DNA from: Turritopsis dohrnii
Lineage: Eukaryota; Cnidaria; Hydrozoa; Anthoathecata; Oceaniidae
Direction of reading: 5' to 3'
NCBI GenBank assembly: GCA_027922465.2
Contig: BQMF02000226.1
Location: forward strand, 372,001-436,000
DNA length: 64,000 nucleotides
Positions 36,590-46,883 of the stretch are shown here, piece by piece. A program made the position numbers and the translations under genes. The notes under the pieces were generated by a model. It saw nothing but the letters and a program-made list of their open reading frames with translations, made no database searches and was not told the origin of the DNA. Positions within the stretch are counted from its first letter, which is position 1, and every line of letters starts with the position of its first letter.

Positions 36590-37537
36590 AATAAATAATA
36601 ATAATAAAAAAAAAAAATGGCTGTGATTCAATGTAATGTAAGGCGAGCCAGGGCTTTGTCCTTGAAGTACGCTTTTATTGACCCACAAAATTGGTGATAG
36701 CTTTCGGCTTTGCGGCATTGCGCTAGCAGGCCATTAAAATGCATGCGATGCTATGAATATGAAGGTGTTGTTAATGGTAGTGTTGCATTGGATGGTTGAA
36801 CCAGATGTGGTGTTTGATCGAAGGCATCGTATGTTACCTTGCCGAACATTAAGCTTTAGGTGACTTGGCCAGTTCAGATCGTTGATCGCTTTGAACGCCA
36901 TTTTACATATAGTGGATTCTGTTCCTTCCCTGGTAGGCAGCCAATTCAGTTTCAGAACGTCTTCTTCAGTCATGAAGCGCCTTGTGACGTAACTTGCAGC
37001 CATATTCTGTAAACGCTGCATTCTTTTAATTAAGTAGGCTGGGGCATTTTTGAATAGAACATTACCGTAATTCAGCTTGCTGAGTATCAGAGGTTCAGCA
37101 AGGTTTTTCCTCACGTGGTATGGTGTGAATCTTTGGATAAGTCTTAAGGTCTTTAGAGTGAGATAAGCACTTTGGATTGTCTTATTGGTGTGGTCGTTCC
37201 AAGTCAGCTGTTCGTTGAAGGTTATACCGAGTACTTTTAAAGATTTGACTCGTTCTAGTGCTATGTCATGTGGTTTAATCGTGTATATATCGTTTTGAAG
37301 ATTATGCACGCGACTCATCTGAGCCGTGGAAAATAGAATTGTTTTAGTTTTGGTTGAGTTGAATATAAAGTTGTTGTTTGATGACCATTTAATTAGGTTT
37401 CTGAGCTCAGCATTAACCTTATCGGTGCATTCAGGTAGTCGGTGTGGGTGGCATTGATAAAGTAGGCTAGTATCATCTGCATACTGGAGACAAGAACATG
37501 ATAACCATAAGAAAAAATGTATCATTTCGCTGTACAA
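36590..37537 (-). pseudogene. LINE 3' fragment (CR1/L2-like) with A/T-rich tail
   Basis: The minus-strand frame opens at the RT catalytic box (LQYADDTSLLYQC). It continues through KTKTILFSTAQMS, LKVLGITFNEQLTWNDH, LRLIQRFTPYHVRK, LSKLNYGNVLFK and a C-terminal domain to a stop at 36734. Frameshifted C-terminal words (FKDKALARL-like) follow, and then a TTATTATTATTT-type microsatellite tail near 36590-36620. Everything upstream of the catalytic box is missing, typical of 5' truncation at insertion. The 267-codon ORF is open, so the copy is relatively young. Confidence 0.85.
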
Positions 37538-38154
37538 CTACAATGATACAATTACCAGCAAAATAAACATTATTGACAAGTCAGCCTGATACACAGATAA
37601 AAACGTTGTCCTTACTAATCAGGGTGGAATTGAATTTGATAACCAGAAGAAGAACTTATTTTGAACTTATTATAAACTGAAGATGGTCAAATGACAAGGT
37701 TTCACTTAAATTCTTGCTGATGATTTAAAAAGTGAATGAAAAATTACTAATATTTATAGGCGACTAATATTTCACCTTAACTGAATAGTTTTTTCCAGAA
37801 TATTAACAACTGCATCAAAATGTATGGCAATGTCATCATAATAAACATATAATCTTTATTTCTGCAGAAGCTTGACAGGTTTCCTATCTATTGTACCATA
37901 AAATCATTGAAAACAATGTAATTCAACGGAACAGTTCCTTTTTGTAGCTCGAGTTACTTCTTACAACATTATACAATCAAAGTTTACGCCCTGAAGATTA
38001 TCTACAATCAAAGTTGTATAATAATCAACGTTCTTTGATTGGCAACCATTTTAGAGTCATTACATCGTTCATCTTGGTGTACCGACCAGCAGCGGAGTTT
38101 TGTAGACGTTGAATTCTGGAGTGTTGAACTAAAGGATGTTGTTGACATCGAATA
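37538..38154. other. Intergenic between two LINE relics
   Basis: AT-rich. The reading frame at 38039-38230 on the + strand is antisense to the neighbouring LINE fragment. Nothing else was recognised. Confidence 0.4.
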
Positions 38155-38900
38155 TCATGATGTTACTCTCTTGATTTTGCGTAGTGTTCTTAAAGTGCTA
38201 TATCCTTCTGAAACTAAGGCATTGATGTGATCGTTCCAGCTCAAATTTTCTTGGAACTTAACTCCTAGAACTTTCCAAGATTTAACTCTTTCTAGTTGAT
38301 TATTACTGCTAGGAAATATAGAAAATGCAGAATCACTATCTAATTTGTGCTTTCGGCTCATTTGTGGTGTACTAAATAGCATGGCTTTTGTTTTCGCATT
38401 ATTGAATATCAAATTCGTTTCGTCTGACCATGACTCAAGCGAAGTTAATTCTCCTTCAATCAACGTTGCAGTTTGTTGGATATTTTTAACTTTGCATTTA
38501 CGGTAAAATTGTTGCATCATCAGCAAATTGGAGACATGTAGCATTGGTGTTATCAGCCATGTATACGTAGAGATTGAACAATATTGGACCCGAATTGCGG
38601 TAGTTGTTTTATACAGAGTTTGTGATTCAATATAATTCATTAACTGATTGAGTATTAACTTTTCAAAATTTTTGACAAGATTGGTAGTAGTGAAATTCGT
38701 TCAGCTCTGTAGGGTTTTTCACTTTCGGGATGGGACACACCCTTGCTACTTTCCTCTGGTAAAATACCTCTAAAATACCTCTTTCACACGACGCATAGGA
38801 GCATACCTGTTGACGCATTCTTGAATAAGTTTGTTTAACGCGTTTATCTGGTCGTCTGGTTCTTCAAATGAGTATGCAATATTGAGAGGTAGCTGGGCAT
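38155..38900 (-). pseudogene. Second, diverged LINE RT fragment
   Basis: The minus-strand blocks, read upstream to downstream, are an RT palm segment of the type KPYRAERISLLPILSKILKS (about 38,720-38,660, with stops), then the frame ending 38155. That frame has LESWSDETNLIFNNAKTKAM, LFSTPQMSRKHKL, WKVLGVKFQENLSWNDHI and LRTLRKIKR. The YADD box is shifted out of frame. The layout matches the neighbouring relic, but the sequences differ enough to be separate families or older copies. Confidence 0.75.
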
Positions 38901-39869
38901 ATTTTGTAATTCGTCATCACACAGCTTTGAAATTGTTTTTCCAAAAATTGATAAACTTCGGTGATGGAAGATAAGTATTGACACCCAAGAACAAGAAAAA
39001 ACAAAAGATGTATAGATTAGATATGTTTTTATGTTATTTTCACGCCCTTCTTCATCGCATATGGTAGGATTTAGACTGTCGGACGGATTTTTACAAATCG
39101 ATATTTTTTGAGTTAATTAACCATTTGATTATTTAATATTTTTAGCATTTATGAAAGCCCTTGTCAAATGAATCGCAACAATGTAATAAATAGTTTCAAA
39201 ACTCATATGATTATTTTTCTAATCCTAGAACTTTGTGGCAAGTCCGTCCGACAGATTTATTTGTATCGACTTTTTTATGTATAGGAATTAAAAATAGTGA
39301 AGCAGCTGTAAAAACCATCGAGATCATCAACCTAACTAGCATAGATTCAATTTCAGCTTTCCAAAATTTGTTTAAGTGTGCCATTTTAAGTTAACTTGAG
39401 CATAAAGCATTTAGTCCGTCCGACAGATCTATTGTAACTTTAATAATAGTTACCATATTGATATAAACGACCAGCAGTGCCAAATTAAGTTTTCTTATTT
39501 CCATTATTTGTGGCCAAAATGTCTATTAAAGCCGTTTTCACGGCATAAAAAGAAAATGAGGACATGAAAATTAGGGTAGCAAAGCATGAAAATCCGTCCG
39601 ACAGTTATATGTTTGTTTTATTATTTTACCGCTAATCTATCGATTGGTTACGTTTTAAACATATACAAAACCTAAGTTTGTTGTACCTTTTCACCGTGTA
39701 CGAATGGGTACGTTACAACTGTAAAGAAACCATTGCATTGCTGTTTGAAAGATACCATTACAGTGTAGTTTGACGTAATACAATTCATTGAAAAAGATTT
39801 TTTTAATTTCTTGTATTGTTTTGAACACTGATGTTTGGAGGCAAACTATTGAAGTCTACGAGAAGAACA

Positions 39870-40023
39870 ATCGTGGTCATATAGCGGCAGTTCGACCACG
39901 CAAGACACATTCACGATTAGTATAATAGCATCATTTGACGTCAGTTTTTTTATGATCACGGGGAATCATTGCATTGCATCCCCAATCGAACGCGACGTTT
40001 TTGGGGAAATATCTCGAGAACCA
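39870..40023 (+). mobile_element. Helitron fragment, duplicated segment
   Basis: This 150-bp block (TGGTCATATAGCGGCAGTTC through CTCGAGAACCA) is repeated almost identically at 40091-40243 in the longer Helitron copy. The spacing of 217 bp indicates a local duplication during or after insertion. Confidence 0.75.
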
Positions 40024-40039
40024 GAGAGAGAGATATACC

Positions 40040-40509
40040 AGAGAGAGTGTTTTGTTTTTGTTTTTTTAATGGTCAAAATCTTCTTAATCCTGGTCATATA
40101 GCGGCAGTTCGACCACGCAAGACACATTCACGATTAGTATAATAGCATCATTTGACGTCAGTTTTTTTATGATCACGGGGAATCATTGCATTGCATCCCC
40201 AATCGAACGCGACGTTTTTGGGGAAATATCTCGAGAACCAATAGGGATAACTGACTTTTTTGGGGTCCACGATACGGGTGACGGGGTGACGCAACATTTG
40301 GGCCTAAATTTTATTTGGTACTGCGGCTGTGACGTCATCAAAATCTTTGATCGACCATATCTCTGGAACGGTTGATCGTAGCGAAACGATCCCATACATT
40401 TTTTTGATCAGTTTTTCGAGCTCTACAACATGGGCAAACTTATCATTGCCAATTCTTCATTTTAATTTTCGTGAACTGGACGCATGCTGAACATGGGTGG
40501 CGAGCGACT
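40040..40509 (+). mobile_element. Truncated non-autonomous Helitron
   Basis: Same family as the elements at 26.6-27.7 kb and the large Helitron. It has the 5' block TTTAATGGTCAAAATCTTCTTAAT, the shared interior and a 3' part GTGAACTGGACGCATGCTGA...GGTGGCGAGCGAC that matches the large Helitron up to its hairpin. The hairpin, CTAG end and first bases are lacking. It lies on the + strand, opposite to the others. The short ORFs at 40169-40395 are spurious. Confidence 0.8.
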
Positions 40510-41023
40510 TGAATGGAATTATAACGAAGCGCACCATGGGAAAGGACCAATGGATGGGATTGGAGGGACAGTCAAAAATGTGATCTACCGACAAGTGCGA
40601 TCGGGCAAAGTTACAATCAATTCAGCCGAAGAATTTTACAAAGCTGCTAATCTTTTTGTTCCGGCAATGACAACCTTATTTCAGAAAGAAGAAAATGTCC
40701 TTTCCGAGCCGGAAGATATCAACCAAGCCCCGTCAATCCCCGCCACATTGAAGATACACAGATTTACCAGGATGGATTCTTCCGATTGTACCTCCGCCTT
40801 TTCATTTTACTTTCTTTCGAATTCGAAAGAATCTTGTTTCACGCAAATTTATTCTAGATTAAATAAAACATGCGGTCATGTTGAAAGGGAGTTTGATACC
40901 CTTGCCATGTTTAAATCAACATGTGCTTACTGCAACAATCAACATTTGGGTGAGAAAGAAGATGAAGACTGGTTAAAATGTCCGATCTATGTTCAATGGT
41001 TTCATGTTTCGAGTACTAGATAA
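40484..41023 (+). CDS. Unrecognised ORF with HGKGPMDGIGG motif, N-terminus replaced by Helitron
   Basis: A 179-codon frame. Codons 1-9 lie in Helitron sequence (to 40509). The native part starts about EWNYNEAHHGKGPMDGIGGT and continues KNVIYRQVRSGKVTINSAEEFY. It ends with a Cys-rich tail (STCAYCNN, WLKCPIYVQWFHVSS) that resembles a decayed PHD-like finger. The HGKG-x-x-DGIGG word recurs, from memory, in multi-copy uncharacterised animal proteins, suggesting a transposon origin. The function is unknown. The stop codon lies six bases before a copy of the 13-bp motif, so the ORF belongs to the unit bearing that array. It is probably a decapitated fragment. Confidence 0.5.
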   Translation: MLNMGGERLEWNYNEAHHGKGPMDGIGGTVKNVIYRQVRSGKVTINSAEEFYKAANLFVPAMTTLFQKEENVLSEPEDINQAPSIPATLKIHRFTRMDSSDCTSAFSFYFLSNSKESCFTQIYSRLNKTCGHVEREFDTLAMFKSTCAYCNNQHLGEKEDEDWLKCPIYVQWFHVSSTR

Positions 41024-41414
41024 TTAAACTGTCGGACGGACTAAACTAAACTTATCGTTCCAATATATATGACATTTCTGTAAATATACTGTTGTGATCA
41101 GGTAATATGTTTCCAGATTTCTAGGTAGTTTGGTATACTTTAGTATTTATTTTTCTTTTAAGCTTCGTTCTTAATTTATTTATGTAGCAAGTTTGAGCCG
41201 AAAAACAGTCGGACGGACGGTATGTCTTCTTTTCGTATATTTTTGAAAATAGTTAGAATATATTGTAAATGAAGATAAAACCTTTTCCGTAAGGGTGTTT
41301 TCGTCAATCATGAACATTTTTAACTTTGTTTTAGTAATTTGAAATATATTGTTCAAAAACATCCATCCGACAGATCCGTCCGACTGATTTACAACGTTGT
41401 TCAAAAGTTCTTGA

Positions 41415-41579
41415 CAGAGGCGTAGTTAAGGTCAGTCAAAAAAACCTGGAGGAGTTCAACATTATGATATTTCTTTTCAGTCTTAAGTGTCGATTAGGTT
41501 ACTTGCACGCTTTCCTTTTCTATCCTAAATGACTTAACTCTCCTCCACAAATTTTGACTGACCTCTGGCTACGCCTCTG
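41415..41579. mobile_element. 165-bp hAT-like MITE
   Basis: Ends CAGAGGCGTAGTTAAGGTCA and TGACCTCTGGCTACGCCTCTG are inverted repeats, with CTCC/GGAG blocks further in. CTTGA stands directly outside both ends (41410-41414 and 41580-41584). CAGRGGCGTAG ends are typical of hAT-type MITEs, although those usually duplicate 8 bp. Confidence 0.75.
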
Positions 41580-41941
41580 CTTGATGTTTGAGAAACTTAG
41601 TTGTAATTAAAAAGATTTTGTTATATTTCATTCACATAAAGAATATATTATCTAACCAAGTTCCATTAACCAATCAAAAACCCTTTTTTCGATAAAAAGT
41701 AATTATGAACGTAATGAAGTAAAAATGCACTGATTTATCGAATCCGTCCGACAGGTCGACATAATGTCTCATATTTCACTTCAAAACAAAAATGTCCTTT
41801 TTCAAAGTAACTTTTTTGAAAGAGCTTAGAGTGGTCTTTTTTTAAGCAAAATTACATTTACCAAATATTACAGGGCTATTTTTTATTGACCCTTAAAGTA
41901 TCAAAAATCCATCCGACAGATTTACCAATTAAAAAATATGC

Positions 41942-42244
41942 TCAGCTGGTTGAAATCTTTTTTGTAATATTTTTCATTTCTAACCCATTCAAACTTTCAA
42001 ACTTTTGTTTACGAATATTTAAGATAGCATAAGTGAGGTCGTGGTCACTAATTTCATCGGCTGGTATAGCATTGGCAATATTTGTGGCAACGTTGGAGGA
42101 TATGTGATATTTTTTACCTTTGCTTGTTGGTTCAGTGATATGTTGTTTTAGCTCAATAGCAACTTGGGCTAGTGCCGACGCCTTTCCAACAAACTGTACA
42201 TTTAGGTGTCTCTCGTTTTTGTTTTTGTTTGGTTTGACTCTCAC
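41942..42244 (-). CDS. Unrecognised 100-codon ORF
   Basis: Begins MRVKPNKNKNERHLNVQFVG and ends KNITKKISTS. It is basic, with no motif I recognise. It lies directly beyond the last 13-bp motif and may be an exon or relic of the same mobile unit. A further short minus ORF at 42663-42869 (SAGDLVPEEEVWDEH) is also unrecognised. Both could be chance. Confidence 0.3.
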   Translation of the reverse strand: MRVKPNKNKNERHLNVQFVGKASALAQVAIELKQHITEPTSKGKKYHISSNVATNIANAIPADEISDHDLTYAILNIRKQKFESLNGLEMKNITKKISTS

Positions 42245-42299
42245 TAGAACTGTTGCACTTACGATGGAGAGTTGGACCAGGATTAAGTTCTACATCACC

Positions 42300-43290
42300 A
42301 TTTACAATTAACTGAAATGTTGCACTATGGCTACTGTAATAAAGTGTACGTGATATTAGCGTTATAATATCCCTCGTGTAATAAAAGAGATAAAGGTGTA
42401 TCTTGTATTTTAATGAAAGTAATTATCACCAACAAATATGTAAACGCAGCTAAGGTTTTGATGCTACAATTCTTCATCGCAGAGAGTATCAATTTAGTGA
42501 CAAACTGTCTTCCTTACAAACAACCATAAACACCAGTATGAGTAAATAAACGCCAGTATGAGTAAATAAACACCAGTATGAGTAAATAACATCCAAAAGT
42601 AAATCATTTGTTCGGAGCTCTTTTAAACACGTCTACTCGGTTTGAACTCAGCTCAAAAAAGATCAAGTATTTATTAGTTTCTTATTGATTTCGTGCAGAT
42701 TTCCACACGAGGTTAGTAATTGTTTTGTATCTTTATCTGTAGTTAACATCACGTGCTCATCCCAAACCTCCTCCTCTGGCACAAGATCCCCAGCGGAAAT
42801 GGAAAGAATATTGTTGCTTGGTTGTGGAGAAGGAGCAGATTTTAGATCGTATAAATGAACTCGAGTCACAGGGAATCACGCGATATAACGGTCGTAGTCC
42901 GACATACCAGGTACCTCAAGTCTTTTGACCCCTCGTTGTTCAAAGGTGAACTAGCCCCGGTTTGTCGCTTTATGTATAGCAGCAAAATTACTCTTATGTT
43001 TAGCAGCCTGGAAGATTAAACAGAGCTGCTAATGTCGACGGAACGCGATACCATGACGACCATGGTATTGGACAAAATGAAAGAAATGATTGGCCACCTT
43101 CTATTTATGGAATAGGTCGCGCTCCATCAGAATCAGATAGCAGGCGTTCAAATCGAAGATGACAAATATTTTTATATAATGTTATTTGTCTGAAAATGCC
43201 AGAATATTTTGTTATTTTTTGAAAATACTTCTGTTTATTTTTATCCATGTTGTTTTTAGGATGTTTTTAACATCAATTTTGAATAGTAGT
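42300..43290. other. Intergenic with a short tandem repeat
   Basis: Three units of about 20 bp (CACCAGTATGAGTAAATAA) at 42530-42590, and an otherwise unrecognised stretch. Confidence 0.45.
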
Positions 43291-43574
43291 CCAAGAGGTC
43301 TCGTCACATTTTTTCATGTCATTTCCACGTTATAATAGCGACTTAGCGACTTCTGCTTTCCTCTGTGTTTCTAAAGAAAAATACAAAACTGTATGAGATT
43401 TGACATAATAACTTAGTGCTGTAATGAACATCAAACTCCTTGAAATATTGTTTACAGTTAAGTACTTAAATTAGAGTAACAAACATTTTGCAATGTTTTC
43501 TATTACATTGGCGAACTTTCATTTTGCTTATGTAGGTATCTCCAATCGGAAAAGTCTTTTAGGTATTTAAAGGA

Positions 43575-45430
43575 TTACCAAAACTTACATTCTTCATCAC
43601 TAGATAGAGTATAAACATCGTCACCATCATCGTCGTCTTCGTCGTCATAATCAGAGTCATTATGCATATACTCTTCTCCATTGTCAATTTCTTCATCAAA
43701 ATCTTCATCTTCGCACTCTGAACGAAGGAAAAAATCATAAGAAAGTGAAATATAAACTTTCAGCTAGTACAGTGTGAGCTGTTAAGATATACAGGGTGAC
43801 CGGAAAAAAACGCTCTTTTTTTGAGTAACACTAAAGAATTTAATGAAATCATTTTTATTTATATCAAATAGATTATAATAGCTTTCTTTTATTTCTTTAC
43901 TCTAAATCATAGCTACCCTTAGAGAGATTTTTTTTCCGGTCACCCTATATAATCGACAGTGAATTAACAAGTTCATTGAATGAAGTTTGATGTCCACTGT
44001 AAGTCTTGGTGGATAAGTACAGAATTAGCCCAGTTTGAATACTACTATGCACTTCTTAAAATATCCCTTATAAAAATTGGTAGGAAGATAAATTACCTTG
44101 GTACATAACGTTCACTATTTTTGGTGCAGCATCCCCTTCAAACCAATGTAGGTTATAATGACCATCTTTCATGATCCAACCAAAAGATAATGCATCATCA
44201 GCTTGTTGGTCGGCATCCATACAATTCCTCCGTAGTCTTGAAATATAACTTGTCCTTTTTAGTTTTTGAAGTAGCACTGTTGAAGAAGGTGGCAAAGATG
44301 CAGTATCAAGCTTTTTCATACTGTCAACTAAGGATTCATCAGAATGTTTTGGCTTGTACTTCTTCAAAAAAAGTTCCAGTCTCAACTCATCGACTGACTT
44401 CAACTTTTTCTGTCCATACATTAAACAAACAAATCTTTGCACAGCCATGATGTCTTCTTCCGTAACTGTATTCCAATTATGCAATTTTGCGAATACGTTT
44501 TGAACATTTTCTTCTTTCTCTAGTAACTTTAGTGGTCTTACTTTACCCTTCCGATTAAATGACGAGGTGTAATCGCAACCAGTGAAGGCATGAAATGCAG
44601 GAAGTGCTTTACAAAATGATTCACCCAGAGTATCATACAGCTGATTGATACTAATGTATCGAAGTGTATTCTTTGTTACAGTACCTGGTTCCATCCACAC
44701 TTGCTTACTTTCCTCTAAATTGTGAAATTCACCTAAAGCAATCACTAGAACATCTGTGTCTACCGTCCGAATTACTACATTAGTTTGGGCTGGAAGCTTA
44801 AAAAGGTGGTATAGCATCCTTGTGTCAGCTTCTTCATGATTATACGTAAATTCTTCTTCGATAGTTTTCACCATAATTCCATTTTGATTTTCAAAAGAAT
44901 AACAAACATCTGAAGCATTCAACAATACTTTCTTTTGGCCGATCATTGGCTCGTCATTTTCCCAAAAATTAGTCAAAAATTCCACCGAAGCTTCTTTGAA
45001 CTGATCAACTCGTAATGATTGAAGCCATTTACCTGGTCGCTTTTGCTCTGGACCAGTTATTTGGTACGCAACTGCTATGTTGTCACCTCTTGTGTTTATC
45101 GAGGGGCTTATTGTTTTATCAAATACTAGATGAATTTCCATAACAATAAATGTTGCCAAAGCGCCAAAAGTATTTGGTAATTCAACCAGTAGACCATTCC
45201 ATCGATTATTTTTACATGGACAGTTCGTGGACTTTAGTGACGATGCGCTTTTCTAGCTCCAATAACAACTTAGATTTGGGGGTCTTCTGCATAAAACCAT
45301 CAGGGTGACACAACGATAATGGAACAGGAGTCAATGAGTACTTTAAGACTTCTTCCATATCAACTTTTGATTGCAGAGCATGAAATAGGATACTTCCGAA
45401 AAGGTCTCGAGTTAATGTTACGGAAACCAA
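43575..45430 (-). pseudogene. PIN-like (FEN1/XPG-type) nuclease protein, two exons, frameshifted
   Basis: On the minus strand the N-terminal frame (45430-45215) has LTPVPLSLCHPDGFMQKTPK. A shifted frame around 45,203 contains KIIDGMVYW, whose Asp fits the first acidic residue of a PIN domain. The main frame (45159-44068, 363 codons) has HEEADTRM (108-115), TVDTDVLVIAL (132-142) and FTGCDYTSSFNRKGK (192-206). The order DG / EEAD / DTD / GCDY parallels the acidic sites of FEN1/XPG, including the GCDY turn before the helix-hairpin-helix-like segment. A donor at 44097|GTAATT and an acceptor before 43717 add a very acidic tail (ECEDEDFDEEIDNGEE... to a stop at 43575). At least one frameshift near 45,200 makes this copy dead as sequenced. 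The nuclease role is inferred from the residue pattern. The family is multi-copy in animals to my knowledge. Confidence 0.65.
43792..43950. mobile_element. Mariner-like micro-MITE in the nuclease gene intron
   Basis: Ends ACAGGGTGACCGGAAAAAAA and TTTTTTTTCCGGTCACCCTA are inverted, with TA-rich flanks consistent with a TA target. It is about 156 bp and lies between the two inferred exons. Confidence 0.7.
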
Positions 45431-45535
45431 TTTCCATATATCATATCTTACTTGATGCTTGTATTTTTCTGTTTACTATTTAATCATTTAACTGTAAAAT
45501 AAATGACTATAAAGTAGCTGTACTGATTCTATCGA

Positions 45536-45651
45536 TATACAAGGTGAGTAACATAAATATGTGCCACTCGAGGGAAAAGCTCTCTTTTGTATTTCTTTTG
45601 TATTTTTATAATGATTATATTGGGACATTTTTATGACTCACCCTGTATATA
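45536..45651. mobile_element. Second mariner-like micro-MITE
   Basis: TATACAAGGTGAGTAACATA at left faces TATGACTCACCCTGTATATA at right, giving a 116-bp element with TA-type flanks. It is related in style but not in internal sequence to the one at 43792. It lies upstream of the nuclease-like ORF. Confidence 0.65.
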
Positions 45652-45944
45652 ACTCTTAAACAAAAACAAAATCTTTTTTCTTATAGTCTATTCACAGTCA
45701 CATAGATATTGTAAAGAAATTGCATTAATACTCCCTGGAGAAATTTCTTTAACATATCACGTCTAACACGTTTGATTTTTAAAAAATTGCAGTCATTATG
45801 TACACATCATTAAACACACCTAGTGTTTGAGAACAAAAGACAACTCTCCGAAGGGCATCCTGCAATAAATTGGCTACAATATACTACATGAGTGTAAACC
45901 AACCTTTATCAACATTTTTTATAACGTTCGAATCTTATATCTAA

Positions 45945-46480
45945 CTTTCGTCATAAAAATTTCAAGTCTGAGGCTTATGATATGAAAACGAGCCTGTTTT
46001 AGGCAGTATCTATTTAGGGGTCAGATCGGCCAAGGAACCCAAATTTTTGGTCAGTTTTTGCATTTTGTTTTCCCGATGTATATACCTACCTTTTGTAAAA
46101 ATTTCAAGTCTGAGGTTTATGATATGAAAACGAGCCTATTTTAGGCAGCATCTATTTAGGGGTCAGATCGGCCAAGGAACCCAAATTTTTGGTCAGTTTT
46201 TGCATTTTTGTTTTCCCTATGTATGTAACGACTTTTTGTAAAAATTTCAAGTCTGAGGCTTATGACATGAAAATGAGACTTTTTTCAACATACTTTGAAA
46301 GGGTCAGATCGGCCAAGGAACCCAAATTTTTGGTCAGATTTTGCGTTTTCCTTTTCTTGATATTTATACCTAACTTTCAAAAAAATTTCAAGCCCGAGGC
46401 TCATGACATGAAAAAGAGGCTTTTTTACAGTTCCGTTTTTGGTCTCTGTAGGAACCCTGAAAACCCTTACCAGACTGGCA
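45945..46480. repeat. 141-bp tandem repeat inside the nuclease element
   Basis: About 3.7 units, with TTCAAGTCTGAGG words at 45961, 46103, 46246 and 46386 and the shared block GTCAGATCGGCCAAGGAACC. The ORF at 46189-46515 is a by-product. The reverse complement of the same unit occurs at about 59,690-59,870. Confidence 0.85.
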
Positions 46481-46569
46481 GATCATTAATATTTCCATCA
46501 AACAAAGACATCTAAACTAGTTAAAATTCTGAGGAAAATGACATGAAAAAATGTGACGAGACCTCTTGG

Positions 46570-46803
46570 AATATAGTTCTTTTATTTACAGCTGTTTGTC
46601 GACTGTGCTATGCTTATATCATATGACTTTCCATTTATTTATTTTACCTTGCAATTATAATTATGGAATAAATGTGTAAAAACGTTTTAATTTATATGAT
46701 AGTGTATGTAGTTTTTGTTGTCGTTGTCGTTGTCGTTGTTTTATGTATGTATATAATATATTCATTGGGAGAATAGCCATGTAAATGGATTATCTGAAAT
46801 ACA

Positions 46804-46835
<32 letters not shown>

Positions 46836-46883
46836 TATTTATACAGGTTATTCTGCTTCAGTAAATATACAATATATACAAAA
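46570..46883. repeat. Spacer with (TTA)n microsatellite
   Basis: Between the nuclease element and the innexin stop codon. (TTA)n runs at about 46802-46835, and a GTTGTCGTTGTCGTTGTCG tract lies near 46,720. It should contain the innexin 3' UTR, but no clear poly-A signal was chosen. Confidence 0.6.

Larger units (their letters stand above)
39076..41919. repeat. Array of a 13-bp motif (ATCCGTCCGACAG) at about 170-bp spacing
   Basis: Ten occurrences with at most one or two changes. The reverse form CTGTCGGACGGAT is at 39076, 41029 and 41206. The forward form is at 39242, 39414, 39592, 41361, 41374, 41742 and 41907. Neighbouring copies are mostly 155-180 bp apart and the sequence between them does not visibly repeat. 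A Helitron copy (39870-40509), an ORF (to 41023) and a MITE (41415-41579) interrupt the array. The outermost copies face opposite ways, like subterminal transposase sites at two ends of one element. Confidence 0.75.
43291..46569 (-). mobile_element. TIR element carrying a PIN/FEN1-like nuclease gene
   Basis: A 34-bp perfect terminal inverted repeat (CCAAGAGGTCTCGTCACATT...) lies at 43291-43324 and inverted at 46536-46569. The flanks AATAGTAGT at left and AATATAGTT at right agree as an 8-9 bp target duplication with one indel. The only gene inside is the minus-strand nuclease-like ORF. A 141-bp tandem repeat fills the 46-kb side. A solo end of the same family stands at 59586-59880. Two tiny MITEs are nested inside. 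The gene type suggests comparison with Academ, whose proteins include an XPG-nuclease domain, but Academ elements usually make 3-4 bp duplications. Confidence 0.75.

Noticed and set aside
39870..40480. A separate gene at 40169-40395 on either strand
   Set aside because: The sequence is a Helitron copy; both ORFs are chance frames.
39076..41919. CRISPR array
   Set aside because: Repeats are only 13 bp, occur in both orientations, are 155-180 bp apart, and this is a eukaryotic genome with no cas genes.
46189..46515. 108-codon ORF
   Set aside because: Runs through the 141-bp tandem repeat; its internal repetition follows the DNA repeat.
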